Assembly: GCA_041398225.1 (NCBI GenBank)
Contig: JAWKVD010000017.1
Location: forward strand, 38,127-102,126
Direction: 5' to 3'
DNA: 64,000 nt
DNA from: JAWKVD01 sp041398225
GTDB lineage: Bacteria > Pseudomonadota > Alphaproteobacteria > Caulobacterales > Hyphomonadaceae
Shown here: positions 1 to 11,069 of the stretch, piece after piece
Layout: every line of letters begins with the position of its first letter
Numbering within the stretch: position 1 is the first letter of the stretch
The notes under the pieces: generated by a model
What the model was told of the DNA's origin: nothing
The model's input: only the letters and a program-made list of their open reading frames with translations
The model's database searches: none
Made by a program: the position numbers and the translations under genes

Positions 1-276
1 GCGCTCGCTGAACTCCGGCTTGGCGAACGTGTCGTCCCAGCCGAGATAGTTCCAGTAGCCGACCGGGTAGGTGAGCACGATCACATCGCCGCGAGTCGCC
101 ATTTCGGCGACGTTGCGGTTGGCCTGAGGACAGTTTCCGCAGCTCTGGCTGGAGAACAGTTCGACCACGGAGGGGCGCTCCGGGTGCTCCGGAATGTCCC
201 GCATCGTCTGCGCCGACGCAGCGGACGCCCAAAGCGCCGCTACGACAGCCGCAAAAATCACCCGCATGGCGTTCAT
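1..276 (-). CDS. DUF1223 family periplasmic protein (partial, C-terminus outside the window)
   Basis: Only the first 92 residues are present; the gene runs off the left edge. It begins with a hydrophobic secretion signal of about 23 residues ending in an Ala-Ser-Ala stretch. Next come the segment VVELFSSQSCGNCP with a CxxC pair (Cys46, Cys49) and a YPVGYWNYLGWDDTFA-type stretch. This combination is typical of DUF1223 proteins, thioredoxin-like secreted proteins of unknown function common in Alphaproteobacteria. A second in-frame Met lies at residue 4, so the true start could be at 267. It is transcribed away from acnA's 3' end with a short gap. Confidence 0.8.
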   Translation of the reverse strand, partial: MNAMRVIFAAVVAALWASAASAQTMRDIPEHPERPSVVELFSSQSCGNCPQANRNVAEMATRGDVIVLTYPVGYWNYLGWDDTFAKPEFSER

Positions 277-359
277 GCGTCCGGGATACCTGTTCGTTCT
301 GACACGCACGAATCAAGACGGTGTGAGACCGGCCGTCCGCAGCGTCAGGTTTCGACTGG

Positions 360-3044
<2,685 letters not shown>

Positions 3045-3166
3045 GGCCGGTAGTTCCTTCCCAAATGTAGACGACTGGGGGGACCAGGGGAGACTCGCCC
3101 CTGTCAATCGCCGGGTAGGTACAGGACCGCGCACAATTCTGCAATTCGGCGAAGGGGAATCTCCAC

Positions 3167-3901
3167 GTGGCGAATAGGAACGGCCCTTTGGATGGGCTGG
3201 AAACGCCGGATACCGGGCAGGGCGGCGGCCATGCCGGCGCCTCGGGCGCGGGTTCAGGCGGCGGTCCGCTGCTTGGCGTGGAGACGCTTTCGGCGCGGCG
3301 CGGATACCGGGTTTTGTTCGAAGGGCTCGATTTTGAGCTGCCGCGCGGCGGCGCGGTCGAGTTGCGCGGTCCGAACGGATCGGGAAAATCCACCCTGTTG
3401 CGCATTCTGGCCGGCCTTACGCGCCCGCACATGGGAATCGTTCGCATCTACCCGGACGATGCGGCTTCCGAAGAAACCGACCGGGCGCGGCACTATCTCG
3501 GGCATCTCGATGCGGTGAAGCCGGCCGAAACGGCTTTGGCGCAGGCGCGTTTCTGGTCCCGCTTCCTCACCGGCGACGTCTCGGCGGCGGAAGCGGCGCT
3601 GGAGCGGGTCGGTTTGTCGCGGCGCGCCGACGTGCCGGGTCGCGGCCTCTCCGCCGGTCAGAAGCGACGGCTGGCGCTGGCGCGCCTGGTGCTCGACCCC
3701 CGTCCGATCTGGCTGCTCGACGAGCCGATGGCCTCGCTCGACGTCGACGGTCAGGCGCTCGTGCGCGAGCTGGTGGCGGCGCATCTTGATCGCGGCGGCG
3801 GCGTGGTGGCGGCGGTCCATGGCGAGGGCTTCGCCGGCGCCACACCGCTCGATCTGCGCGATTATCCGGCCTCGCCGGTTGCGGCGGACATGTACTCATG
3901 A
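3167..3901 (+). CDS. ccmA: Heme exporter ATP-binding protein CcmA
   Basis: This is the ATPase subunit of the CcmAB(CD) complex, which drives release of the heme-CcmE adduct during cytochrome c maturation. Walker A GPNGSGKST is at residues 68-76, the ABC signature LSAGQ at 161-165 and Walker B with LLDEP at 183-187. The annotated GTG start follows a GAAGGGGAAT ribosome site. It gives an N-terminal, glycine-rich extension of about 34 residues not usual in CcmA; a start at an internal GTG near 3280 is possible. It overlaps ccmB by the ATGA at 3898, so the two are translationally coupled. Confidence 0.95.
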   Translation: MANRNGPLDGLETPDTGQGGGHAGASGAGSGGGPLLGVETLSARRGYRVLFEGLDFELPRGGAVELRGPNGSGKSTLLRILAGLTRPHMGIVRIYPDDAASEETDRARHYLGHLDAVKPAETALAQARFWSRFLTGDVSAAEAALERVGLSRRADVPGRGLSAGQKRRLALARLVLDPRPIWLLDEPMASLDVDGQALVRELVAAHLDRGGGVVAAVHGEGFAGATPLDLRDYPASPVAADMYS

Positions 3902-4572
3902 GTCTGAAGGGGGCGGGCGCAGCCTTCGTGCGCGAACTCAGTCTGGCCTGGTCGGGCGGCGGCGGCGCGGCGCTGCCGCTGGGCTTCTTCGCCGGCGCCG
4001 TCAGTCTCGTGCCGCTGGCGCTGGGTCCGGCGCCGGACCTGCTGCTGGCGGCCGGGCCGGGCGTGATCTGGATCGCGCTGGCCCTGTCGAGCCTCCTGCC
4101 GATGGAGCGCCTGTTTCAGGCCGATCTGGAGGACGGCACCCTCGACGCCTACGCCGTTTCCGGCGTCGCGCTCGAAGCGGTGGCGCTGTCGAAGACGCTG
4201 GCGCACTGGATCGCCACCGGCCTGCCGCTGTCGATCCTGTCGCCCCTGCTGTGGATCATGCTGCAGGGGCCGGTCGAATCGGCGCTGGTTGTCGCGGCGG
4301 CGGCGGCGATCGGGTCGCTGGCGTTCTTTCTGTTCGGGTCGATCGGGGCGGCGCTCGCCGCCGGCGTGCGGCGGGGCGGTCTCCTGATCACACTTGTGGC
4401 CATGCCGCTCTACACGCCGGTGATGATCTTCGGCGCCGCCACGCTGTATTCGGCCGCCGCCGGGGAGGGCGAGTGGAGTTCGCGGCTGATGCTGACCGGG
4501 GCGATTACGTTGTTCGCAGCTGCGGTGGCGCCCTTCGCGGCCGCAATGGCGTTGCGCAGCGCGCTGGACTGA
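3898..4572 (+). CDS. ccmB: Heme exporter membrane protein CcmB
   Basis: This 224-residue inner-membrane protein has about six hydrophobic segments. It partners CcmA in the ABC-type complex of system I cytochrome c biogenesis. The motif LLPMERLFQADLEDGTLD after the second hydrophobic segment is characteristic of CcmB. Its start overlaps the ccmA stop by four bases. It is followed by a 167-bp gap before ccmC, unusually long within this operon; no gene was recognised in that gap. Confidence 0.95.
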   Translation: MSLKGAGAAFVRELSLAWSGGGGAALPLGFFAGAVSLVPLALGPAPDLLLAAGPGVIWIALALSSLLPMERLFQADLEDGTLDAYAVSGVALEAVALSKTLAHWIATGLPLSILSPLLWIMLQGPVESALVVAAAAAIGSLAFFLFGSIGAALAAGVRRGGLLITLVAMPLYTPVMIFGAATLYSAAAGEGEWSSRLMLTGAITLFAAAVAPFAAAMALRSALD

Positions 4573-4739
4573 GGGGGCGATTCTGGCGCGAGACGGGCGC
4601 TTTCCCGCTTCACCGCCAAACACACACGCGTGAGCGGTCCCGGCCGAACCGCAGCCGGCATTGGACGGCGGCGCGCTTTGTGTCGTATTCGGTTCGCGGT
4701 TAGGTACGCCGCAGTTTCCGCAAAAGAGGCGCAGGACAC

Positions 4740-5465
4740 GTGTTCTCCTATTTCGCCAATCCCCACCGTTTCATGGCCGCTTCGGCGCCGTTCGCGTGGG
4801 CGTTCACGCTTCTGGGCGCTGGGCTGATCATCTGGGGCGTCAGCGTCGGCCTCACCGAAGACCTGCCGGGCCAGCAGCAGGGCGACGCCATGCGGATCAT
4901 GTTCGTCCACGTCCCCTCGATGTGGCTGTCGATGTTCGCATTCGTCTTCATGGCCGGGGCGAGCGTGGTGTCGCTTGTCTGGCGGCATTCGCTCGCGGAC
5001 GTGGCGGCGAAGTCGGCCGCGCCCATCGGCGCCGCGTTCACCGGGCTCGGCCTCGCGACCGGATCGATCTGGGGCTACCCGATCTGGGGCACGTGGTGGG
5101 AGTGGGACGCGCGCATGACCTCGGTGCTGATCCTGTTCTTCATCTACCTTGGCTATATCGCGGTCTGGCACGCGCTCGAGACGCGCGAGAAGTCGGCGCG
5201 CGCGGCCGCGATCCTGTGCCTTGTCGGCGCGGTCAATCTTCCGATCATCCACTTCTCGGTGGACTGGTGGAACACGCTGCATCAGAGCGCGACCTTCTTC
5301 ACCGGCAAGAGCAACGCGCCGGCCGAAGTGAAGATCCCGATGTATGTCGTCGCGCTGGGTTATCTGTCGCTGTTCGGCGGGCTGACGCTGTTCAACATGC
5401 GCGCGGAGGTGCTCTCCACGCGCGTCGAGGCGTTGCTGCAACGCCGGCAGGCGATGGCGGAGTAG
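4740..5465 (+). CDS. ccmC: Heme-handling protein CcmC
   Basis: This 241-residue, six-TM protein presents heme to CcmE in the periplasm. The tryptophan-rich WWD-type signature is clear (WGYPIWGTWWEWDARMT, around residues 110-126), and conserved histidines lie in the flanking loops (HVPSMW near residue 56 and IIHFSVDWWNTLHQ). Translation starts at a GTG at 4740; no ATG gives a better N-terminus. It is followed after 7 bp by ccmD. Confidence 0.96.
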   Translation: MFSYFANPHRFMAASAPFAWAFTLLGAGLIIWGVSVGLTEDLPGQQQGDAMRIMFVHVPSMWLSMFAFVFMAGASVVSLVWRHSLADVAAKSAAPIGAAFTGLGLATGSIWGYPIWGTWWEWDARMTSVLILFFIYLGYIAVWHALETREKSARAAAILCLVGAVNLPIIHFSVDWWNTLHQSATFFTGKSNAPAEVKIPMYVVALGYLSLFGGLTLFNMRAEVLSTRVEALLQRRQAMAE

Positions 5466-5472
5466 CGCGAAC

Positions 5473-5670
5473 ATGTTCGGTTTCGACAAGTACGGCCCCT
5501 ATGTGGTCGCCTGTTACCTCATCGCGGGTCTCATCCTGATCGGGCTGGTTGCGTGGTCGGCGTTTCGCATTCGCAGCGCCAAGGCCCGTCTGAAGACGCT
5601 GGAGCAGCAGGACGACCGCACTCGGGACGATCGCACCCAGGCCGACGCACGCGGGAGCAAGGCGCAATGA
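5473..5670 (+). CDS. ccmD: Heme exporter protein CcmD
   Basis: This is a small 65-residue protein with one N-terminal transmembrane helix (about residues 8-31) and a charged cytoplasmic tail, the usual CcmD layout. The N-terminal pattern MFGFDKYGPYVVACY resembles CcmD proteins of other Alphaproteobacteria. It helps release holo-CcmE from the CcmABC complex. It sits between ccmC and ccmG, and its TGA overlaps the ccmG ATG. Confidence 0.9.
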   Translation: MFGFDKYGPYVVACYLIAGLILIGLVAWSAFRIRSAKARLKTLEQQDDRTRDDRTQADARGSKAQ

Positions 5671-6212
5671 AACGCTGGGCGGCCATTCTGCCTCTGGCGC
5701 TGCTCGTCGTCTTCATCGGCGTCGGGTGGTGGCGTCTCTCGGACGCCGACATGACCTCCGGCGGCTCGCATTCCTTCGCCTCTCCCGAACGTCCCGCGCC
5801 CGACATGGCGGTGCCGCTGCTGTCCGGCGGCGAGGCGCGCTTCGACAAGCTCGGCAAGCCGATGATCGTCAATTTCTGGGCCACCTGGTGCACGCCGTGT
5901 CTCGCCGAGCATCCGGTGCTTCTCGAGATGCGCGACGCGGGCGTTCCGATCCTCGGCGTGCTCTACAAGGATGAGGCCGGCAAGGGCGCGGCGTTTCTCG
6001 ACCGCAAGGGCAATCCGTTCGATCTGGTGGGCGCGGACCCGGCCGGCGATGCGGGCGTCGCGTTCGGGATCGCCGGCGTGCCGGAGACGTTTCTGGTCGA
6101 TGCAGACGGTCGGATCGTGAAGTCGCTGCGCAGTCCGCTGGACCGCAACGCCGCGCGGGCGTTTGTCGAAGCCTGGCGCGATCTGGCCGGAAGCGACGCG
6201 CCCGCGGGCTAG
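5667..6212 (+). CDS. ccmG: Thiol:disulfide interchange protein CcmG/DsbE
   Basis: This 181-residue membrane-tethered thioredoxin reduces apocytochrome c or its CcmH partner before heme ligation. A signal anchor occupies residues 5-22, the active site is WCTPC (74-78) in the context VNFWATWC, and the GVPETFLVD cis-proline loop near residue 142 is typical of DsbE. The start at 5667 overlaps the ccmD stop (ATGA), which decides it over a longer upstream reading. It is the last ccm gene here; ccmE, ccmF and ccmH are not in this window. Confidence 0.95.
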   Translation: MKRWAAILPLALLVVFIGVGWWRLSDADMTSGGSHSFASPERPAPDMAVPLLSGGEARFDKLGKPMIVNFWATWCTPCLAEHPVLLEMRDAGVPILGVLYKDEAGKGAAFLDRKGNPFDLVGADPAGDAGVAFGIAGVPETFLVDADGRIVKSLRSPLDRNAARAFVEAWRDLAGSDAPAG

Positions 6213-6220
6213 GCGCGGGC

Positions 6221-6829
6221 CTACTTCTTCTTCTTTTTCTTCTTCTTGCGCCGGGCGTCCTTTTCCTCGCGCTTGCGGGCCTTGGCCTCGGCTTTCTCGC
6301 GTTTCACCGCTTCGATTTCTTCGGCTTCGCGGGCGGCGTCGGCGGCGACGATCGCGGTCAGCGTATCCTGAAAGGACTTGCGGCGGCTTTTCGGCACCAG
6401 CCCCATCAGCGCCTCGTCGACGGCCTGCATGGCGGGCACGGCTTCTTCAAGCCGGGCGCGTCCGGCGCGGCTCAGCGCAACCGATTTGGCGCGTCCGTCG
6501 CCGGCGGCGGCGGTGCGCAGGACAAGTCCCTTGCGCTCCATGCGGGATATCATCTCCGCCAGCGTCGAGCGGTCGATGCCGGTGGCGCGCACAAGTTCAG
6601 ACTGGCTGCAGCCCTCGGCTTCGGCGATGGCCGCCATCAGCACGGTCTGGCGCAGGGTGACGCTGTCGGCGAGGGCGGTCTTGAGGAACTGGTCGGAGAT
6701 GCATTGTTGCGCCCGGCGCAGCAGGTGCGATGGGCTGTCGCTCAGCCGGAAGCCGTCGCCGCCGTCATCGTTCGCGCCTTTGGTTGTCGGCCCGCCATTG
6801 CGCTCTGCAGAGTTATGTCCAGCAGACAT
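6221..6829 (-). CDS. MarR-family transcriptional regulator with lysine-rich C-terminal tail
   Basis: This is a 202-residue protein. The winged-helix core spans about residues 40-135: LRQTVLMAAIAEAEGCSQSE, then the recognition-helix region TGIDRSTLAEMISRMERKG, then the wing DGRAKSVALSRAGR. After residue 165 it becomes a charged helix (EAEEIEAVKREKAEAKARKR) ending in eight consecutive lysines. MarR proteins are usually about 140-150 residues, so the tail is extra. Target genes are unknown. It converges on ccmG with an 8-bp gap and is divergent from the Nudix gene; the shared 208-bp intergenic region holds a palindrome. Confidence 0.85.
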   Translation of the reverse strand: MSAGHNSAERNGGPTTKGANDDGGDGFRLSDSPSHLLRRAQQCISDQFLKTALADSVTLRQTVLMAAIAEAEGCSQSELVRATGIDRSTLAEMISRMERKGLVLRTAAAGDGRAKSVALSRAGRARLEEAVPAMQAVDEALMGLVPKSRRKSFQDTLTAIVAADAAREAEEIEAVKREKAEAKARKREEKDARRKKKKKKKK

Positions 6830-6983
6830 GAACCTGTCCCCGCGTTCCCGCCGATCGACCCTGGCCCCTTTCGGGCCGCACTAAAACGGGGTCTGAAACA
6901 CCGGCCCTTGCCCGATCCGCACCGACTCGACGGATAGGTCAACGCACCTGCATCAATTATCAGTGCACGGTGACAATTTTGTA

Positions 6984-6996
6984 TGAGTCTGACTCA
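6984..6996. promoter_or_regulatory. Palindrome TGAGTC-T-GACTCA upstream of the Nudix gene
   Basis: A perfect 6+1+6 inverted repeat lies 41 bp before the Nudix GTG start, in the intergenic region shared with the divergent MarR gene. Size and position suit a dimeric regulator, plausibly the adjacent MarR protein. The assignment is inference. Confidence 0.4.
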
Positions 6997-7037
6997 AGGC
7001 CGGCCGGAAACCCGTTTGACGCCAAGGAAAAAGCCAC

Positions 7038-7577
7038 GTGACCGAGAATAATCGCCCGCCTGCCTTTTCTATTCGCACGCCGGACGGCGAGGATCGCCCA
7101 CGGCGCGTATGCGACGCGTGCGGTTTCATCGACTACGTGAATCCGCGGATCGTCGCCGGCGCGGTTGCGCACCAGGATGGCCGCATCCTGCTGTGCCGGC
7201 GCGCGATCGAACCCAGAAAAGGCTTCTGGACGCTGCCGGCGGGCTTCATGGAGGAGGGCGAGAGCGTCGAAGAGGGCGTGCTGCGGGAAGCGCGCGAGGA
7301 GGCCGAGGCGGAGCTGGAGCTTGAGGCGCTGCTCGCGGTCTATTCGATCCCGCGCATCTCGCAGGTGCAGATCTTCTATCGCGCCCGCCTTCTGAACGCG
7401 CCGCGTCCCGGTCCCGAAAGCGAGGAGGTGATGCTGGTCGAGTGGGACGCGATCCCGTGGTCCGAGATCGCTTTCCCGTCGGCGCGCTGGGCGCTGGAGC
7501 ACTATCGCGCCAGCATGGGCCGAAGCGATTTCGCGCCGTTCTCCAACCCGCCGGACACGGACCGGCTCACGCGCTGA
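7038..7577 (+). CDS. NUDIX hydrolase with N-terminal zinc-binding pair
   Basis: This 179-residue Nudix enzyme probably hydrolyses a nucleoside diphosphate-linked substrate; the substrate cannot be told. The N-terminus carries RRVCDACGF (Cys25, Cys28), and the phrase DYVNPRIVAGAV is typical of the Nudix subgroup with a preceding zinc motif. The Nudix box is GFMEEGE (69-75) followed by REAREEAE (83-90); the metal-binding REXXEE core is intact, while the usual Gly after EEx is Glu. The start is GTG at 7038 behind AAGGAAA. Confidence 0.9.
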   Translation: MTENNRPPAFSIRTPDGEDRPRRVCDACGFIDYVNPRIVAGAVAHQDGRILLCRRAIEPRKGFWTLPAGFMEEGESVEEGVLREAREEAEAELELEALLAVYSIPRISQVQIFYRARLLNAPRPGPESEEVMLVEWDAIPWSEIAFPSARWALEHYRASMGRSDFAPFSNPPDTDRLTR

Positions 7578-7620
7578 GGACCCGGATCGCCTGACGGGAG
7601 ATACTGACGCGCGCCGCGCT

Positions 7621-8310
7621 TCAGGCGTTCGAGGGCGTCTGGGTCTCGTCGGGGATCTGGTGCTTCATCAGGAAGGGCACGTTGAGCGCGCCGAAGACGA
7701 TGAACAGCGGGATGGTGATGAACAGTTTCGAGTTCGACCAGAAGTCCTCGGAGAAGTTCCGCCAGATCAGCTCGTTCAGGCCGGCCATGAAGACGTAATA
7801 GGCGGCCCAGCGCAGCGCGAAGATCTTCCAGGCATGGTCGGGCAGGTTGAAGGCGTGTTCGAAGGCCGTCTTCCAGATGTTTCGCCCGACCAGCAGGCTG
7901 CCGAGAATCGCGCCGGCGAACAGAAGGTTGATGATGGTGGGTTTGTAGTAGGCGAATTTCGGGTCCTGCAGCGCCAGCGTCAGGCCGCCGAACACCATCA
8001 CGACGACGCCGGTGATAATCAGCATGGGCGGGGGCCGGCGGCCCTTGGCCAGCGTCCATCCGATCACGGCGGCCGTCGCCGCCATGAACACGCCGGTCGC
8101 CCAGTAGATGGCGTTCTCCTTGGACAGGAGACCGTTATTCTCCGGGAAGCGCCGCACAAGGTTGTAGGCGATGAACCAGGCGCCCACCGGCCCAAGATCG
8201 GTCCAGAGATTTCCGGGGCTGGTCGAGGCCCGCGCTGTCGGGCCGGCGCCGTTCGCGGTCTGCGGGGCGGCCGGGTCCGGCGTTTCGGTCTGTTGCGTGG
8301 GGTCTGTCAT
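7621..8310 (-). CDS. yciB: YciB/IspA-family inner membrane septation protein
   Basis: This is a 229-residue protein with about five or six TM helices. The family signature is visible: LGPVGAWFIAYN near the start, then DPKFAYYKPTIINLLFA, and ALRWAAYYVFMAGLNELIWR. A roughly 35-residue Pro/Ala/Thr-rich N-terminal extension precedes the core. The family is linked to cell-envelope integrity and septation. In many Alphaproteobacteria this gene lies next to ftsY; here about 6 kb of other genes separate them. Confidence 0.92.
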   Translation of the reverse strand: MTDPTQQTETPDPAAPQTANGAGPTARASTSPGNLWTDLGPVGAWFIAYNLVRRFPENNGLLSKENAIYWATGVFMAATAAVIGWTLAKGRRPPPMLIITGVVVMVFGGLTLALQDPKFAYYKPTIINLLFAGAILGSLLVGRNIWKTAFEHAFNLPDHAWKIFALRWAAYYVFMAGLNELIWRNFSEDFWSNSKLFITIPLFIVFGALNVPFLMKHQIPDETQTPSNA

Positions 8311-8357
8311 CTCGGCTCCCGTTGGAGGCCCTCACTAGCCGCGCCGGGGCGCAGCAT

Positions 8358-9800
8358 TCAAGCCCGGGGCGCAGAGCGGGCGAAAACGGCGGTGAGCTGT
8401 TTTCGCGTTTCGGCGGCGTCCAGCGCGGCGGCGAGAATGGCGTAGACCGCAGCGCCGATAGCGGCCTTGAGCAGCAGCTCGCCCCATCCGCCGAACGCCG
8501 GGATCAGCATGACGGCGCCGGCCATGCCCGCGCACGCGAGGGCGATGCGGGCGAACTCGCCCCATGGCCAGGACATCGGCGCGAGACGGCGGCCGACGCC
8601 GCCGAGCAGAAGCAGCGCGAGAACATAGCAGGCCAGCGTCGCGTAAACCGCTCCCATCAAACCGATGCGAGGCAGCAGGATCGCGTTCAGCACCAGGTTC
8701 AGAACAACCGGGATCATGGTCAGCGCGGCGCGCAGTCCCGTGCGCCGGGCGAGCTGGAAGGCTTCGGATGCGTAGTGCATCGCAAAGCCGGACAGAAGGC
8801 CGCTGAAGGCGATCCACGGCATGATGGTCGCGGCCCGCTCGCGCATGTCTTCGGCGATCATGATGTCGGCCAGCGGCCGCGCGACCAGCGCGATGCCGGT
8901 CGCCGCCGGCGCGGCGATCAGGGCGAGCGTCGCCGCGCACCGCGCAGAGGTCTCGCGCAGCGCTTCGCCGCCGCCGGTCTCGAAGGCGCGCATCATCAGC
9001 GGCGAAGCGGCGGAGGCCGCCCACAGGCACATCAGGCCGACGGTCTTGTCGGCGACGCCATAGCCGGACACGTAGACGCCGACCTCCTCCGCGCCGAGAT
9101 AGGCCGCGATCAGGAAGCGGTCGCCGGAGTCGAGCGCGATGTGAAGCAGCAGCGCCAGCGCGATCGGATAACCGTAGGCGAAGTATTTCGGGATCAGCGA
9201 GCGGTCGAAATGTCCTCCGCGCGAGGCGCGCAGCAGCGCGCCGCCTTCGGTCGCCGCAAGAACCATCAAAATGGCGGCAAGGCCCGCCAGCGGCGCGGCC
9301 GCGCCCCAGCCGAAGCGCCAGGCGAAGACGACGCCAAGCAGAAACGCGCCGATGTCCTGAACCATGCGCACGGCGGCGTAACGCCCGACGCGCTGGCGGG
9401 CGCGGTTCAGCTCCTGAGACAGGTTCACCACCGGCCACAGGATCAGGCCGAGCGCGCCGGCGGCGAGCGCCATGCGAAAGCCGGCATTGTCGCTGACCGG
9501 CAGCCCGCCAAGCAGGAGCAGGGCGGCGAGGCATCCCGAGGCCAGCGCGGCGGCCAGCATGGTCCGGATGTGCCGGGGCATGCGCCCGGCCGCCTGCGCT
9601 TCGGGCGCGAACCGGAACGCCGCCGCTTCGGCCCACACGATGACCAACGTGTAGATCATGTTCATGGCGGCCTGGGCGAGCGAATAGCGGCCATAGTCCG
9701 CCGCGCCCAGCAGGCGCGTGAAGACGTAGACGCCCGCAAAACTTGCGAGTCCCGACGCCAGACTCGCCGGCAGGTAGCCAAACAGGTGTCGCCAAAGCAT
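8358..9800 (-). CDS. Lipopolysaccharide/oligosaccharide flippase-type membrane protein
   Basis: This 480-residue protein has about twelve to fourteen hydrophobic segments and the polysaccharide-synthase fold pattern (GLASFAGVYVFTRLLGAADYG at the N-terminus; PKYFAYGYPIALALLLH and DSGDRFLIAAYLGAEEVGVY in the middle). Such MOP-superfamily proteins move lipid-linked sugars across the inner membrane. The ATG at 9800 is chosen because the long upstream reading lies antisense to the next gene and is not membrane-like. It is divergent from the glycosidase-like gene at 9852, only 51 bp apart, suggesting a shared polysaccharide function. It ends 47 bp upstream of yciB on the same strand. Confidence 0.85.
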   Translation of the reverse strand: MLWRHLFGYLPASLASGLASFAGVYVFTRLLGAADYGRYSLAQAAMNMIYTLVIVWAEAAAFRFAPEAQAAGRMPRHIRTMLAAALASGCLAALLLLGGLPVSDNAGFRMALAAGALGLILWPVVNLSQELNRARQRVGRYAAVRMVQDIGAFLLGVVFAWRFGWGAAAPLAGLAAILMVLAATEGGALLRASRGGHFDRSLIPKYFAYGYPIALALLLHIALDSGDRFLIAAYLGAEEVGVYVSGYGVADKTVGLMCLWAASAASPLMMRAFETGGGEALRETSARCAATLALIAAPAATGIALVARPLADIMIAEDMRERAATIMPWIAFSGLLSGFAMHYASEAFQLARRTGLRAALTMIPVVLNLVLNAILLPRIGLMGAVYATLACYVLALLLLGGVGRRLAPMSWPWGEFARIALACAGMAGAVMLIPAFGGWGELLLKAAIGAAVYAILAAALDAAETRKQLTAVFARSAPRA

Positions 9801-9851
9801 GTTGTATCGTGCGTCCGCGGGTAGCGGGCGTATTAGAAGGGCAAGCCGTTC

Positions 9852-11069
9852 ATGAAAGCTTTCGGCTCCGGGACGAGGCCGGGTCCGTCGCGCCGAAGCG
9901 CGATCATCGGCGCCGCCGCGGCGGTCGTTTCGGCGGCGGGCTTCGCCGGGCGCGGCTTTGCGTCTCCCTCGGACCAGGATTTCAGTTCGCTGTGGCCGCG
10001 ATCGGGGCCGCCGGTTCTGCGCGGCGCGGTCATCGCCCAGCGCCTGCGCGTTCCGTCGATCGACGGGGAGACGTTCGCGGGCGGCCGGGCGGTCATGCCG
10101 GTCTATACGCGGGCGGATTTCGATGCGCTGGCCGAAGCCGGCGCCAATCTCGTGGTGATGTCGTTTCCCGGCGTGTGGTCGGTGGAGCCGCCCTACGGCC
10201 CGTCGAGCGAGGCGTTCGATCAGCTCGACGAGCAGATCCGGCTCGCGGAGGCGGCGGGACTGCACCATGTCGTCGGCTTTCGCTCCGGTCCCGGGCGTTC
10301 GGATTTCGTCTTCCATCGCGACGCAGCCGGCGACTGGTTTCCCGCACAGCTGATCGTCGACCGGATCTGGCGCGATGCGGCCGCGCAGTCGGCATGGACC
10401 GAGATGTGCGTGCAGGCGGCGAAGCGGCTGGCGGGGTCGGCGAAGTCCGCCGGCCTGCTGCTGATGGTCGAGCCCGACACGAACATGGCCGGTCTCGATC
10501 GCAACAAGCGAACGCTCGACGCCTGGTCGCCGTCGCGCTATCGCCGCCGCGTCGCGCGGATCTCGGACTGGCGGCGCATCGCGGCCGCGATCGCGATCAG
10601 GGTGCGCGCCGCCGCGCCCGCGCTTCCGGTGCTGATATCGCCGCCGGCCTTCGCGCGTCCTGATTTTCTTGAGGTGATGGGGCCGCCGCCGGTCGAGGGC
10701 TGCGTTTGGTGCGTGCACGATTACGAGCCGCGTGCGTTCACGCATTCGTCCGAAGGCTCGCCGGTCGCGTGGCGCGACGCCGCTCCGCCGGGCGAGGACG
10801 GGTTCGCTGAGCGGCTGGCGCAAGCGCAGACCTATGACGCGCCGGTGTTTCTGGGCGAGTTCGGCGCGCCGCGCTGGGCGCCGGGCCTCGGGTCGTATTT
10901 CAGGGCGCGCATCGCGGCTTGCGAGGCGGCGGGCGTCAACTGGGCGGCGTTCCGATGGCCGACGCACGATCCTGGCTATGAAGCGACCGACAATGTCTTC
11001 GCGCTCAAGGCCTCGAACGCGGCGCTGAAGGCGGGATGGGCGCGCAACGCCCGAAACGGTCGGCGCTAG
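9852..11069 (+). CDS. Tat-exported glycoside hydrolase-like protein (GH5/clan GH-A type)
   Basis: This is a 405-residue protein. The N-terminus has twin arginines (RR, residues 14-15) before a hydrophobic stretch ending near residue 38, a Tat-type signal. The body looks like a (beta/alpha)8 glycosidase: RLRVPSIDGETF, DALAEAGANLVVMSFPGVW, LLLMVEPDTN (probable acid/base Glu) and APVFLGEFGAP (probable nucleophile Glu), a cellulase-like ordering. The substrate is unknown. It is divergent from the flippase gene, suggesting extracellular polysaccharide processing. Family assignment rests on motif order alone. Confidence 0.75.
   Translation: MKAFGSGTRPGPSRRSAIIGAAAAVVSAAGFAGRGFASPSDQDFSSLWPRSGPPVLRGAVIAQRLRVPSIDGETFAGGRAVMPVYTRADFDALAEAGANLVVMSFPGVWSVEPPYGPSSEAFDQLDEQIRLAEAAGLHHVVGFRSGPGRSDFVFHRDAAGDWFPAQLIVDRIWRDAAAQSAWTEMCVQAAKRLAGSAKSAGLLLMVEPDTNMAGLDRNKRTLDAWSPSRYRRRVARISDWRRIAAAIAIRVRAAAPALPVLISPPAFARPDFLEVMGPPPVEGCVWCVHDYEPRAFTHSSEGSPVAWRDAAPPGEDGFAERLAQAQTYDAPVFLGEFGAPRWAPGLGSYFRARIAACEAAGVNWAAFRWPTHDPGYEATDNVFALKASNAALKAGWARNARNGRR

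Noticed and set aside
8322..9824. 500-codon plus-strand frame opposite the flippase
   Set aside because: Low-complexity Arg/Gln/Gly-rich product with no membrane or domain pattern; the minus-strand flippase has a clear multi-helix structure.
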